Source of the DNA: Stentor roeselii
Lineage: Eukaryota; Ciliophora; Heterotrichea; Heterotrichida; Stentoridae
Assembly (NCBI GenBank): GCA_006503475.1
Contig: RSEH01000217.1
Span: 19,363-83,362, forward strand
Direction of reading: 5' to 3'
Length of the DNA stretch: 64,000 nt
Below, piece after piece: positions 27,393-37,604 of the stretch; position 1 is the stretch's first letter; every line of letters begins with the position of its first letter. The notes below the pieces were generated by a model. The model was not told where the DNA came from and searched no databases. It saw nothing but the letters and a program-made list of their open reading frames with translations. The position numbers and the translations under genes are program-made.

Positions 27393-29054
27393 TCAAAGGT
27401 TAGGCAAATTCTGTCTGCTGATGTGTCCAGTTTCATAGTCAATCAAATACAAAGTTCCTTCTTTCCAAACCGCATTCATGCAATCTCCAGCCAAGAAATT
27501 AAATGAAATAAACCCGTTGTACTTAAGAGTATTCCTCACAGGGTCAACGGCGATGATCGTATTAACCTTTTGTTTATTTTCATTATTAATCCCTCCCAAA
27601 ACAATAATCGTATCTGCTGCAGGAATAATTGCAAACTGCGACAAAGACACAGGAAGGTTAATACTTAAAGCAGTCCAAGTCGATCCATCGAATTTTTCGA
27701 TAATTTTATTAACATTAGGTGGATTCCCTCCGAATATAAAAGTTTTTCCTTTAAAAACTGTAGACAACCCGTGAGACCTTGGGTTTACAAGCATTGAAAA
27801 CTTTTTAGAGGTGTTAAGACCGTCGATTAGATCAACTTCTCGACTTAAGCTGTTGGAATTCGGGTCTAGTCCTCCCATGACTGCTGGGAAGTTGTTTATG
27901 TAGCCGAAGGTGCAAAATCTTCGATTTGAATTCAGTCTTGATATTATTTTTAAATCTCGAGATATGAGGTGCATTGAGGAAACTTCTTGAGTTACGGAGT
28001 TGTAGATTAATACTTGGTCTGGAGCATGGAATAACCGAGATGAACCATTTGGTAATACTGGAAGTTCGATTTTTTGGGAAGTGGAAAGATCGAGGGAGAT
28101 ATATGTACTGTTTTTGAATGAGTTTATTAGAACTTTACTGTCGTTGGGGATTGTCGTGTTTGGTTTTAAGGGAGGTTTTTCTTTTGATGGGGTTGATGAA
28201 AAACGGTCGGATTCGACTGAGGCATCTTCTTGGATATCTACAGGCTGTGATTTCATCGATTCAGTCTCAAAATTTTCATCCAAACCTTCAGCCATCATAA
28301 TCTGTTCAATTACAAATTTTTCAGTTTTATTCAACTCTTCCAAATCCCTTCTATATTCCTCATCAATAGCTTTTTTTTTCTCTTCACTTTTTTTCATCAA
28401 TTCTCGTCTAAGCCTATTAAAATATTGACTAACAGGTTCAGAATTGATCTTCACAATATTTTTATTCCCCCCTTTATTACTTTTCTTCCCCTTTTGCTTA
28501 GCAGGCACAATATGTGTAGAATTATTTCCAGTTTTCGCTTTTTTACTTTCAACAACAGGAAGTACAGGGTGTTTCTCCGGGTTTAAACCAGAGTCATACC
28601 CTCGACTAGGCACTTTTATCATTGTTTGATTAATATTTTTTGTCTCATTCTCTTGAGGTGCTGAATTCGTGAAAGTCGCTTGTCGAGGTTCGGGTTGTCT
28701 TAAGATCTGAGCAGGTTGATTATTCGGAACTATTTGATTAGAATTGTTTGTAAGTCCTGGGTTCATCTGTTGTGAAGGTGTTCGTTGTTTGTAAGGTTCA
28801 GGGTTAGGTGTTATTTGAATCACATTACTTGGATTTGGCCTTATGTCATTATTTGCTGTGTTCATCGTGTAAGGTCTTGTTGGCAAGTTGTTAATAGGAG
28901 GAGGGTAGTTCTGATTGAAATTCTGAGGAATACGATTGTTAGGGTTCATTGGAATACCTTGCATTAACCCGATGTTTAAAGGATCGCTTTGGTTCGAGTT
29001 AACACCTGAACCTTGCTGGTAGTATCGACTGCTTGGGGGCAGGTTCCAGTCCAT
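27393..29054 (-). CDS. Asn/Pro-rich coiled-coil Kelch-repeat protein (paralogue)
   Basis: A 553-residue protein. The first 150 residues are dominated by Asn, Pro and Gln (GLMQGIPMNPNNRIPQNF). A basic stretch (KQKGKKSNKGGNK) and a coiled coil (RRELMKKSEEKKKAIDEE) cover about 185-265. The C-terminal 250 residues are Kelch-like (FCTFGYINNFPAVMGGLD, GKTFIFGGNPP, DTIIVLGGINN). The arrangement equals that of the neighbouring gene at 25576-27360. The Asn/Gln-rich start is prion-like in composition and could favour condensate formation; this is inference. The ATG is preceded by ATAATTAAT. Confidence 0.75.
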   Translation of the reverse strand: MDWNLPPSSRYYQQGSGVNSNQSDPLNIGLMQGIPMNPNNRIPQNFNQNYPPPINNLPTRPYTMNTANNDIRPNPSNVIQITPNPEPYKQRTPSQQMNPGLTNNSNQIVPNNQPAQILRQPEPRQATFTNSAPQENETKNINQTMIKVPSRGYDSGLNPEKHPVLPVVESKKAKTGNNSTHIVPAKQKGKKSNKGGNKNIVKINSEPVSQYFNRLRRELMKKSEEKKKAIDEEYRRDLEELNKTEKFVIEQIMMAEGLDENFETESMKSQPVDIQEDASVESDRFSSTPSKEKPPLKPNTTIPNDSKVLINSFKNSTYISLDLSTSQKIELPVLPNGSSRLFHAPDQVLIYNSVTQEVSSMHLISRDLKIISRLNSNRRFCTFGYINNFPAVMGGLDPNSNSLSREVDLIDGLNTSKKFSMLVNPRSHGLSTVFKGKTFIFGGNPPNVNKIIEKFDGSTWTALSINLPVSLSQFAIIPAADTIIVLGGINNENKQKVNTIIAVDPVRNTLKYNGFISFNFLAGDCMNAVWKEGTLYLIDYETGHISRQNLPNL

Positions 29055-29171
29055 ATTAATTATCTAATCGCCTTCTAGTCCCCTGCCTTCAAATGAATAC
29101 GTCTTTCTCTTGTCTAAAATAATCAAAAGTTCTTCTAACTTCGCGAAAGTCTCTTCTTGTCTGTTTAATTT

Positions 29172-31178
29172 TTACTCTTTTTTCAAAAGCATTACTTCTT
29201 CGAAAAAATCTGAAACTTCTGAGATTTTTTCTTTTATTTCATGAACGTTTTGCTCGATTTTTAATGCGAGAGATGAATAATCGTCGTCTTCGAATAGGAC
29301 TTCTTCGTTTGATGATTTTGGAAGAGGGGTTTCGTCGATTTTATGCTCGAAAATTTCTTTTATGGGAAGGTTTAACTCGAAAAGGTTGACTTTTGTGATT
29401 TTTTGAAGTTCTTCTAATCGTTTTTTCGCGTTTTTTAAGTTTCTATTGCGTTCTTTTAGGTAGTGATACCTTTTTGAAGCGACTTCTTCGACTTCTTCTT
29501 TGATTTCTTGGAACCTTTCAATTACTGATAGGAAATCTTGACCGTCGACTTTGAACATTTGGGAGTTTTCTTCGGTTTCTAGAGATGATTTTCGGTCAGA
29601 TTTGAATAGAAGTTCGATTTCACCGAAATAGGAACCTTTGACGTAAGAAAAAAGGACGATGTCGTATTTGTTTTTGACTAAAACTCGCCCGCTGAGTAAG
29701 AAAAATACGTCCCTCGGAGGAGATCCATAAGAATAAAGTTCATTCCCCATATGAATCACAACATGTTGCAACAAAGGCATAAGTTCTGAAATAAAAGCCG
29801 GTGGTTTAACTTTAAAAAACGTGATATCCCTAAGCAAGTCTCTATAAATATGATTATAAACCTTGATATAAAGTTTAGACGGCAGTTCTTTCAGAAAGTT
29901 ATTCATATCAGACCAAACAAATACATTATTCCGATAATTGAACCTAACACAAGCCTTAACCTGCTTCAACAAAGCAGGGTCAAGTTTAACATTTTGTGCA
30001 AATTCCGTCAAATACTCTTCTTTTCTCTTAATAAAATTCTCCTTCGAGTTCATATTATAAAAAATCACTGAAAGGTTGCTAATCGTGTAAGAATAAAAAG
30101 AAACTCCAAAAATAAGCCAAACAAGGCACAAAACTCTTTCATTTGTCAGAACCGGTGTAATATCTCCATATCCAATAGTATCAAGCACAGTAAGTCCCCA
30201 ATAAAGTGAAAAAAGATACAAGTCACTTTTTTCCTTATCTTGTAATTTATTCCTCACCACCCAGGACTTCGGAGAAAAACCATCAAACCTGTCGATCATG
30301 TACCAAGCGCAACTTGTAAGGTGCAATAAACAAAAAGTAAAAGCAACGAATTTTATCCCTCTAGACAAAGTAGTACTGATGTTTAATCTTTCAGTTGTTT
30401 CATTATACCATTTTATAAACTTCGCTGTTTTCGCTACTTTCACTAGACGAAAAATTCTGACAAGTCTTGCCATTCTAGGAAGTTTCGCCATTTTGATGAA
30501 CTTACTCTCGTCTGATACTGTGCCAGAGCTAAAAAGAGAGATTAAAGAAAAAGGGAAACAAGCAAGAATGTCGATTAACATCCAGCCAGTCGCGTATTTT
30601 TTTATGATTTTCGCTCGGTTTACTACCAGGTCGTATTTTTCATAATAAGCGATGAAGAAATTCAAGAAAAAGTCAATAATGAAGATAATGTCTAGAATCA
30701 TCTCGATTATCAGCCAGTCTTCAGTCAAGTCTTCATAAAATGCGAGAAGATACGGCATGAAAGTCGCTGTATAAACCACGCCAACCAGGACTACAATAGT
30801 CCAGATTACCACAAAAGTTGAATCAGGAAGAAGGATTCCGAAAGGTGCTTGACTTCCAGCTTTTAAATGCTTTGTTGTTGGAGATTCTTCTATTTCATTA
30901 CCTGATATCTTGTTTGATGTGAAACGAGTCGTCAGGCCTTGTCTTAAATGAAGAAGCTTCAAAGCGTCTGACCTGTCTTCAATGTTTCGACGTTGGTCTT
31001 CTTTTTGAATGAGTCGCTGAATGTTTTCTCGAATGTTTTCTTCTTCATCAGATGATCCACCTGCTGGAACACTTCGAGAAGTCATGTCTAAATCACTTTC
31101 ATCTTCTCTTGAACGATTTGATAATAATGATCGACGACTGTTTAGTTCTTTTCCTGTTGGGTAAACTTTTCTTGACAT
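29172..31178 (-). CDS. Voltage-gated potassium channel with C-terminal cyclic-nucleotide-binding-like domain
   Basis: A 668-residue EAG/CNG-type channel. S1 begins near residue 122, and S2 and S3 follow (LIIEMILDIIFIIDFFLNFF). S4 is KLPRMARLVRIFRLVKVAK (about 232-250), with Arg/Lys roughly every third residue. The pore carries the potassium filter TIGYGD at 334-339. A C-linker and a CNBD fold follow (about 440-560; GSPPRDVFFLLSGRV, SYFGEIELL). The phosphate-binding cassette reads FGEIELLFKSDRKSSLE, differing from the usual Arg-Thr/Ala ending, so cyclic nucleotide binding is uncertain, as in EAG-type channels. A coiled coil ends the protein. It probably sits in plasma or ciliary membrane and shapes membrane potential. 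Confidence 0.92.
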   Translation of the reverse strand: MSRKVYPTGKELNSRRSLLSNRSREDESDLDMTSRSVPAGGSSDEEENIRENIQRLIQKEDQRRNIEDRSDALKLLHLRQGLTTRFTSNKISGNEIEESPTTKHLKAGSQAPFGILLPDSTFVVIWTIVVLVGVVYTATFMPYLLAFYEDLTEDWLIIEMILDIIFIIDFFLNFFIAYYEKYDLVVNRAKIIKKYATGWMLIDILACFPFSLISLFSSGTVSDESKFIKMAKLPRMARLVRIFRLVKVAKTAKFIKWYNETTERLNISTTLSRGIKFVAFTFCLLHLTSCAWYMIDRFDGFSPKSWVVRNKLQDKEKSDLYLFSLYWGLTVLDTIGYGDITPVLTNERVLCLVWLIFGVSFYSYTISNLSVIFYNMNSKENFIKRKEEYLTEFAQNVKLDPALLKQVKACVRFNYRNNVFVWSDMNNFLKELPSKLYIKVYNHIYRDLLRDITFFKVKPPAFISELMPLLQHVVIHMGNELYSYGSPPRDVFFLLSGRVLVKNKYDIVLFSYVKGSYFGEIELLFKSDRKSSLETEENSQMFKVDGQDFLSVIERFQEIKEEVEEVASKRYHYLKERNRNLKNAKKRLEELQKITKVNLFELNLPIKEIFEHKIDETPLPKSSNEEVLFEDDDYSSLALKIEQNVHEIKEKISEVSDFFEEVMLLKKE

Positions 31179-31198
31179 TTAATAAAATTTAAAGAATT

Positions 31199-33820
31199 TT
31201 AGGTTATTTGTGGAGATTTTAAGGATAAGGAGTAAAATGTTGAATCGTTTAACTTGTTTGCCGACTCTTGGAAGAGATTTTGAAGAAATTCTGAGGTTCT
31301 TGAGAGTTTTAAGTGGATTTGTATTAGGTGAGTTAGAATGTCTGCTGAGAGGTGAGATGGGGTTATTTTTGACTCGAGTTTGAAGAGGGTTAAGTCGAGT
31401 TCTGAGGAGGGGGATAGCTTGGACTTTATCAGAAGAGCGGAGAGGGTGACTGAGAGATCTTGTGAAGTTTTTGGTGATTTTTCGATTGGGTAAGCTCGGG
31501 TGTTTTCAATAATTTCATCTACAAGGAGATTAATTATTCTTTTGAACAAATTTTGATTTTTCATAATAGGACATGTAATACCTTCAACAATTTGAACTAA
31601 CAACTTCTGATTTTTTGAATTTAATGTTAAAAAGTTCTCTAATTTCGAAAAGAAAGCCTCATTTTCTTCATAATCATGAGAAAAAATCAACCATAAGTTG
31701 ATTTTTTTCATTAAATCCCTGAACTCAAGGTTAGGTTGTAAATCAAAATACTCAGAAACATTAAGTGTTTTGGGAATTTCATCTAAAAACATGGAAACTG
31801 CAAGTAAAATTTCATTATTATTCACTTTTTTGTTTTCTATAACATATTTAAGCTTCCTTGCTTGAGAATTATTGATCAACCCATACTGACAAAGAAAAAC
31901 TATCAGGTTTATAAATTCCTCAGTATTTATATCTTTTTCACAAAAGTTATAATTGCAATTCAATAAAGTTTCTTTTAGATCAAAACTTAAACCTTTTAGA
32001 AATATTTGTTCGAGTAAGCTATTCTTACTTACCATGAGGCATTTATAAGTAATAGTTTTATTATATTTCATGATTAAATTTTTAGCAATATCGAAGACTC
32101 TGAAAGAAGGCTCTGATATTTTAATCCCAAGACAATGAGAGATGCATGTTAAATTATAATAAGGCAGAAAACTAAGAATAAACATCATAGGCTCTAAATA
32201 ATTCTGATCATGAACCTTCGTAATCGTATGAATAAACTCATCTAAAGAAATTCTTAATTTTTTGTGGCCTAATAAGGAAGACCATTTATCTCCTAAGTTT
32301 TTATCAAAAGTATAATAATACATAACTTGATTCAAAAAGAATTCGTTTACTATTTTACCTTCAGCGACAAAATATTTTAATAAATCAATTATATGACTCA
32401 TAATTTTCACCCAAATCTTAGTATTTACCAGCAGTTCTTTAAACTCAAAAAGTATTGTTTTAAAATCACGATATGTTTCGAAATTGAAGACTCGATCCTT
32501 AATCTGTTGTTCTAAATTATTGAAAAATTCTTCTGCATAATTAGAAGTTTCAGGTAGATTTGAACTACAAATCAGTAAATATAACTTAATATAAGTAGTA
32601 AGTGAAAAGTTTTTAAATGAAGTATAATTTTTTAAATTATCTGCCGCATAATTCTCCATATGTTTATCTATAGGTGATAGAATTATTGATATTTGGAATT
32701 TTTCTAAAAGTTTTTCAGGTTCTTTTTTGAAATTATCGAGTAGAAATGGTTTCAAATTCCATAAAATTTTTTTATTCAGATCTTTCAGTATATTTAAACT
32801 CAGGAAAAAATCAGTGTTTAAGATTTTTTTTGTTTCATTTAAATATAAAAATTTTTCTGTTGTTTTCCAAAGGGTTTCATAGCTTGGGCTGAAATCAGGA
32901 TATTTTAAGCGAAACTTATAGGTAACTAAAATAAATTTATTTATATTTTCAACCCAAAAATAAGAATCATTGTCAATTTTATCCAATAAAAAATTAGAAA
33001 ACTCTATAAATATCTGAGGATCCATATTCGGGTTTTCAGCATAAACTTTTAAAATATCTAAAATTTTAAACCCGCTAAAAAACTGAATGTTTTTCAAGGC
33101 GATTCTCTTTAAATTTTCCATAAACTCTTCATCTACATGAAAACAAGCGTTTGATTGACTGCACAATAAAAAAGCTGTAGGAATAATTCTTTCCTGTTCA
33201 ATAGACTGAGTACCTTTTTCAGAGATTTTCTTCAAAATAAGTTCCCCAAAAAATCTTCCTCTAAAATAAGGAAAACTTAAAATCCCTTTCAAAATATCAA
33301 AATAAGCCTTAGATGTTAAAATCTTCTCAGAATCAATGAGATTTGTTAATTTTTTCATGAATTCTTTATTGAGTCTTTTATTCATAGCTGCTATTTGAAA
33401 AGCTTTGATAAAATTTTCAGGGTCATTTAAAGGGTCAACATTATCCGAGATTTGATCAATCCAGGTATATTGTCTAGAAACATTTAAAATTTTTACTCGA
33501 TTTTTCGTCGAAACTTTACAAATAATATTCAAGAGATTCAATTGAGCGGTGATAGGCAAAGTTTCATATTTCAAATTAATCTCCTTTAAAATTGATGTAA
33601 TTTCATTTGTTTCTAAATGTTGAGATTGAGAAGAATCTTCAAGGCTATCTAAGGTAGAAAGAAACAAAATAATTTGATCAGAGGTCAATTTGGTTGTTAA
33701 ATAAACATTTGCTAGTTTTCTAATGTCTCTACTCGTGTTCAAGATCGTTTCAATATCGGTATTGAACCTTCTGAATCTGATGGTTTTCATCATGGTAGAG
33801 GTTCTGGCGAGCAAAAACAT
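31199..33820 (-). CDS. Large helical-repeat protein, possibly mitochondrial
   Basis: An 873-residue protein using the ATG at 33820 (MFLLARTSTMMKTIRFRRF). It is almost entirely helical, Leu/Ile/Lys/Asn-rich, with repeated helix-turn-helix spacing but no motif I can name. The beginning is basic and hydrophobic, compatible with a mitochondrial presequence. Similar architecture occurs in FASTK/RAP-type and PPR-like organellar RNA factors, but I do not see a RAP domain at the C-terminus. The coding sequence is more AT-rich than its neighbours. The ATG lies only 8 bp from the divergent ATG at 33829. Confidence 0.65.
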   Translation of the reverse strand: MFLLARTSTMMKTIRFRRFNTDIETILNTSRDIRKLANVYLTTKLTSDQIILFLSTLDSLEDSSQSQHLETNEITSILKEINLKYETLPITAQLNLLNIICKVSTKNRVKILNVSRQYTWIDQISDNVDPLNDPENFIKAFQIAAMNKRLNKEFMKKLTNLIDSEKILTSKAYFDILKGILSFPYFRGRFFGELILKKISEKGTQSIEQERIIPTAFLLCSQSNACFHVDEEFMENLKRIALKNIQFFSGFKILDILKVYAENPNMDPQIFIEFSNFLLDKIDNDSYFWVENINKFILVTYKFRLKYPDFSPSYETLWKTTEKFLYLNETKKILNTDFFLSLNILKDLNKKILWNLKPFLLDNFKKEPEKLLEKFQISIILSPIDKHMENYAADNLKNYTSFKNFSLTTYIKLYLLICSSNLPETSNYAEEFFNNLEQQIKDRVFNFETYRDFKTILFEFKELLVNTKIWVKIMSHIIDLLKYFVAEGKIVNEFFLNQVMYYYTFDKNLGDKWSSLLGHKKLRISLDEFIHTITKVHDQNYLEPMMFILSFLPYYNLTCISHCLGIKISEPSFRVFDIAKNLIMKYNKTITYKCLMVSKNSLLEQIFLKGLSFDLKETLLNCNYNFCEKDINTEEFINLIVFLCQYGLINNSQARKLKYVIENKKVNNNEILLAVSMFLDEIPKTLNVSEYFDLQPNLEFRDLMKKINLWLIFSHDYEENEAFFSKLENFLTLNSKNQKLLVQIVEGITCPIMKNQNLFKRIINLLVDEIIENTRAYPIEKSPKTSQDLSVTLSALLIKSKLSPSSELDLTLFKLESKITPSHLSADILTHLIQIHLKLSRTSEFLQNLFQESANKLNDSTFYSLSLKSPQIT

Positions 33821-33828
33821 TATAAACA
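33821..33828. promoter_or_regulatory. 8-bp bidirectional start region
   Basis: Only TATAAACA separates the minus-strand ATG (33820-33818) from the plus-strand ATG (33829-33831). Any promoter elements must lie within the two coding regions or in these bases. A TATA-like core is present on the plus strand. Confidence 0.45.
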
Positions 33829-34623
33829 ATGATTTATAAAGACCCTAAAAATTTCTTAAAAAAACACTTCGCTCAATTCGACCTGGAAAAAAATGAAGAC
33901 AGACTGAGACTAAGAAGGACACTCAAGGAAAATCTGTATAAATCTTCAGGATATGAAAGAATTGAAAAGGAATACATTTTGCATTACTTGAAAAAAACTT
34001 ATGGAAGCCCAATCAACCCCATTTCTTTCAGTATCTCAAATTCACAGTCACCGAAAAAGCATCTTTTTAAAGATTTTTATTTGGATAGCTTGTCAACGTC
34101 GAGAGAAACTCAGGGAATTGAAAGTAACTCAGCTGAAAAAGGGAGAAATGGGAAAAGTTTCTTGAAAAATTCTTTTGTTAGGCTGAAAAAAGAACCGGAC
34201 CAGGTTTCTCCTTTGAGCAAACGTTTTTTAAGGGAAAAAATTGAAATTTTACCATCTGGGAAAAAAAGTACCTCACCTGGAGAGGAAAGAATAGAAAATG
34301 ATGGAAATTCACAAATTTTGGGGTATAGGAAAAAATTTATTAAAGGTAGGGAACAGAAGGGAAAATTTTCCCTACCTAATAAAATCGAGAGTTTTACTCC
34401 AAGAATAGAAAGATACTCGAAAAAACATCTTCTTAAGGCTCACTCGAAAGATAATGTTTCGAAGTACCCTAGTCCAGCCAGCAGAAACAAGTCTTCCCGA
34501 CACGACATCCCATCTACCTTAAAAATCGACGAGTCAAAAAGAATCTCCGTATTAATCCGTGCAGTAAACAGCGAAAAGTCCAAAAAATTCCAAGATTTTA
34601 AACTTTTTAAGTTATTTCCATAG
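33829..34623 (+). CDS. Basic hypothetical protein
   Basis: A 264-residue Lys/Ser-rich protein. Residues 1-65 look folded or helical (KKHFAQFDLEKNEDRLRLRR); the rest is disordered with many Lys, Ser and Pro. I recognise no domain. The ATG at 33829 directly follows TATAAACA and lies 8 bp from the divergent helical-repeat gene. The 3' end is 27 bp from the convergent RACK1 gene. It may be a ciliate-specific cytoskeletal or nuclear protein; no function is claimed. Confidence 0.6.
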   Translation: MIYKDPKNFLKKHFAQFDLEKNEDRLRLRRTLKENLYKSSGYERIEKEYILHYLKKTYGSPINPISFSISNSQSPKKHLFKDFYLDSLSTSRETQGIESNSAEKGRNGKSFLKNSFVRLKKEPDQVSPLSKRFLREKIEILPSGKKSTSPGEERIENDGNSQILGYRKKFIKGREQKGKFSLPNKIESFTPRIERYSKKHLLKAHSKDNVSKYPSPASRNKSSRHDIPSTLKIDESKRISVLIRAVNSEKSKKFQDFKLFKLFP

Positions 34624-34650
34624 TCCCTTCCTCCATCAAAACTTATCTAA

Positions 34651-35652
34651 CTAGTTCTGTTTAACTGCATAAGCCCTAACAACTCCATCAGTGAACCCTC
34701 CATACAAAATATCTCCATTGCTGCTCCAAGCAAGAGACAAGGCAGCAGGTGACTTGACTTTAGTCTTTCCATCTTTCGCAAAAACTTCAGGACTGAAGTC
34801 ATTGATGAGTGCTTTCGAGTCCAAGTCCCAGACCTTGATCCCTGCATCAGTAGCAGCTGCGAGCCAGTACCTTGTCGGTGAAAAAGCCAAAGCATTGATA
34901 GAGCTCTGAGTATCAAGTTGATAAAGCAAGCTACTTTCCTTAATCTGCCAAATTAAAGCCATCGAGTCTTTCCCTCCACTAGCACAGAAGTTCCCATCAG
35001 GCGAGACATTCAAACTATTGACACATCCAGTATGTCCTTGAAGGTTCGCCTTATGTTTAAACGTCTGCTGGTCCCAAAGTTTCACAGTATTATCCCAACC
35101 TGCAGAAACAATAAGCGGGTCCTTCGCGTTTGGAGTGAACCTGACACAAGTCACCCAATCACTGTGAGAGTTCTGAGGCTCAAAGTCGTATTTGCACTCA
35201 GCCAGGGTGTTCCAAAGCTTTATCGTCTTGTCTCGTGACCCGCTTATGATTTGACGGTTATCTGGAGACATCGTCACACTCAACACGTCTTTTGTGTGGC
35301 CCACGAAACGGTAGGTTGTACGACCTGCTCGCAAGTCCCATAGACGCATTGTTTTGTCCCAGGAACTGGTTAGTGCGAAGTTGTTGTCTGAGGAAAGAGT
35401 CACGTCTGATATGAAGTGAGAGTGACCGGTTAAACGTCGGAAGGTCTTCCCTTCTACTGAGGATATCTGACCTTGGTCCACTGATGTTGACGTCTTCCAG
35501 ATGAGAAGTGAGCGGTCACGAGAGACTGATACTAACAGGTCGGGGTGGTCTTGGCTTCCAGCCGATAATGCTGTCACCCAACCTCCGTGACCTCGAAGTT
35601 CTCCGACTGGCTGCAGACATTCATCTGAACTCATTTTTGGGATTATTACCAT
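34651..35652 (-). CDS. RACK1: RACK1, ribosome-associated WD40 scaffold
   Basis: A 333-residue seven-bladed WD40 protein matching RACK1. Visible features are GHGGWVTALS, SVSRDRSLLIWK, LTGHSHFISDV, ALTSSWDKTMRLWDL, GHTKDVLSV, SGSRDKTIKLWNT, the SDWVTCVRF block and GHTGCVNSL with GGKDSMALIW. RACK1 sits on the 40S subunit near the mRNA exit and links translation to kinases and other partners. The frame has an ATG at 35652 and a second at 35634; the second would give a start (MSSDECLQPVGELRGHGGW) closer to the usual length, and I cannot decide between them. It is the most conserved protein in the window apart from histone H4. Confidence 0.96.
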   Translation of the reverse strand: MVIIPKMSSDECLQPVGELRGHGGWVTALSAGSQDHPDLLVSVSRDRSLLIWKTSTSVDQGQISSVEGKTFRRLTGHSHFISDVTLSSDNNFALTSSWDKTMRLWDLRAGRTTYRFVGHTKDVLSVTMSPDNRQIISGSRDKTIKLWNTLAECKYDFEPQNSHSDWVTCVRFTPNAKDPLIVSAGWDNTVKLWDQQTFKHKANLQGHTGCVNSLNVSPDGNFCASGGKDSMALIWQIKESSLLYQLDTQSSINALAFSPTRYWLAAATDAGIKVWDLDSKALINDFSPEVFAKDGKTKVKSPAALSLAWSSNGDILYGGFTDGVVRAYAVKQN

Positions 35653-36013
35653 TTTGATGGCTGGGTTGTAAGCTTGTCTTGGGATTCAGAGATCGGCCAG
35701 ATATTCAGAGATCGGGCTTTTTAAGAGGGATGGTTTAGGGGTTTGGAATTTTAAGATTTTTTGGAATGGAGGAGTTGGAGGGAAATTTTAGGGATTTGGG
35801 ATTTGGTGGTTTTTTGGAGTTTGAGCAGGTTTGGGGTTGAATGTTTTTGCAGGTTTGGGTGAGGAATATCCTAGAGACCTAGTCAATCATATTCATTGAC
35901 TTTTGTATAAATTATTGAAAGTAAATGCTTTAGATTTCAATAGCTTTTACCTGGATATTAAAGAAATCACTCATCGTAGTTTCCAATCATCTAATTCGAA
36001 TTCCCTTATAAAA
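35653..36013. other. 361-bp intergenic region between RACK1 and the SAPS gene
   Basis: Divergent promoter region. It contains a short direct repeat, ATTCAGAGATCGG near 35686 and again near 35702, and a G-rich stretch at 35720-35840. TTATAAAA lies just before the downstream ATG at 36014. Nothing else is identified. Confidence 0.45.
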
Positions 36014-37549
36014 ATGAAGTTTTCAAGTCTAGCAGGTCAATATCGTCTCTCAAAACAATCCGAACAGTACAATTATTTCCTTTCACTATCTCCAAGCCTA
36101 TCATCAATTTTAAGTCACTCAGGAACTCTTCAAGAGATCCAAAACTCAAATCCTAATCTTGAATCAGCGTAACTCAAAAATAGGATCACATCAGATTATC
36201 TGTCATGCTTGCTTTCCCTGATACTCCAGTCGCCAGATGATTACGCAAGTCCAGAGGAGGCTTTTAAGTTTCCATTCATCGCCTCCCAGTTCTTTTCCAG
36301 TAAGTTTTCAAAACTATCAGAAAAACTCCTCCAAGACCAAAAAAATTTCTCTTTTCTTTTAAATTTCTTAGAAACCCCAGAACCTTTACCTGTTCTATCC
36401 GGTTACTTCAGCAAGACTTGCGAAGTTTTATTAGAAAATTTCCCAGAAACTTTCCTCATCCAATTTATAAAAAGCAAAGGGCACTTAAAACTCATTCATC
36501 ATCTAAAAAACTCATCACTTTCTGACTTTCTCTCCAAGATTTTATTAAAAATTTCCAGATTTTCAGAGTTGGAAGAACATTTCCAAGAAACTTTGAATGA
36601 AATTTCATTAAAACTTGAAGAAGCTGATGAAGTCTGTTGTTTTAATATTATTGGAATATTAAAAAAACTTGGAAATTTTAATAACTTTGAAATTTCTGGG
36701 TTTTGGGTGGGACTGATGAGGAAAAATCTTGCCTTTGAAAAGATTTGTGTGGCTTTTAAGAGGTTTTTGATGGGAAAAAACGATTTTTTCAAGAGGGTTT
36801 TGGAAGGGATTAGAAGTGGAAAAAAGATTTTGAGACCTGCTTGTTTGAGGATATTTTTGGATGTTTTGATGATTTTGGAGAAGGAAGAAGAAATGGAATG
36901 GGTTTTGAATGGGTTTTGTAAAGAGTTTCAGTCTTTTGTGCAGGTGGTGAAAGATTTCAGCATGGGGCAGGAAGTGTTAACGACTTTAGAGATTTTTAAA
37001 TGTGTTTTAAACACTAATAAAGAAGAAATTGCGCTGAAAATCGCTGAAGCTGGGGTATTTGAATGGATTTTAATGAGTTTGGAAAAATTTCCATTTTGCA
37101 CATTTTTACACAATTTATTTTCAAGTATTTTTTCAAGTGTTTTCAATTCAAACATGCAGAAAGTGAAAGATTTCACGTTTAAAGACCTAAATATCCTGGA
37201 TTTCATTATAAAAAACACTGAAAACCCTCTCATCCGATGGAAAAAGTGTGAAACACGAAAAGGTTTCGTTCCGCACTTGTTTTTCCTAGCGAACCTTCTA
37301 GAGTCTCTAAAAAAAACTGACTTTTTCCTTCATCAGACGTTGAAATCTAACCAAAACTGGAAAAAATTTACTAGATCGACTCTTCAAACTCAAAATTGCA
37401 TCGAAAGCAGGTCCTTAGGCGGAAATTTCTTTGATAATTTCTTCGAAAAAAGCGATGATGAAGACCCTTCGGCGATTCTATCAAGTCAGGAGTTCAACGA
37501 TGTGGAGTTTTGGCGAGTTCCGTTATCAGGTCAATTAGAAGAAATATAA
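36014..37549 (+). CDS. SAPS-family PP6 regulatory subunit (PPP6R-like), two exons
   Basis: Two exons, 36014-36168 and 36184-37549, joined across a 15-nt intron, encode 506 residues. The junction completes an Ala codon (GC|G) and runs through SAITSDYLSCLLSLILQS without a stop. The SAPS domain is recognised by FKFPFIASQFFSS, PLPVLSGYFSKTCEVLLE and FIKSKGHLKLIHHLKNSS, matching the family's order of helices. SAPS proteins bind the PP6 phosphatase catalytic subunit and direct it to substrates. The protein is shorter than the animal homologues, which have long tails. The ATG at 36014 follows CCTTATAAAA. The C-terminus has acidic stretches (KSDDEDPSAIL). Confidence 0.82.
36169..36183 (+). other. 15-nt spliceosomal intron
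   Basis: The bases GTAACTCAAAAATAG begin with GT and end with AG. They contain an in-frame TAA, and their removal joins two SAPS-domain coding segments in frame. Length and TAG end fit the 15-16 nt introns known from Stentor. Confidence 0.85.
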
Positions 37550-37551
37550 AT

Positions 37552-37604
37552 AGTTATCATTAAATATTATCATTAAGAGTTACCATTAAATATTATCATT
37601 AAAG
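37552..37604. repeat. 26-bp direct repeat, two copies
   Basis: AGTTATCATTAAATATTATC followed by ATTAAG occurs at about 37553 and again, with one change, at about 37579. It lies directly after the SAPS gene stop and overlaps the stop codon of the small zinc protein on the other strand (37599-37601). Confidence 0.6.
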
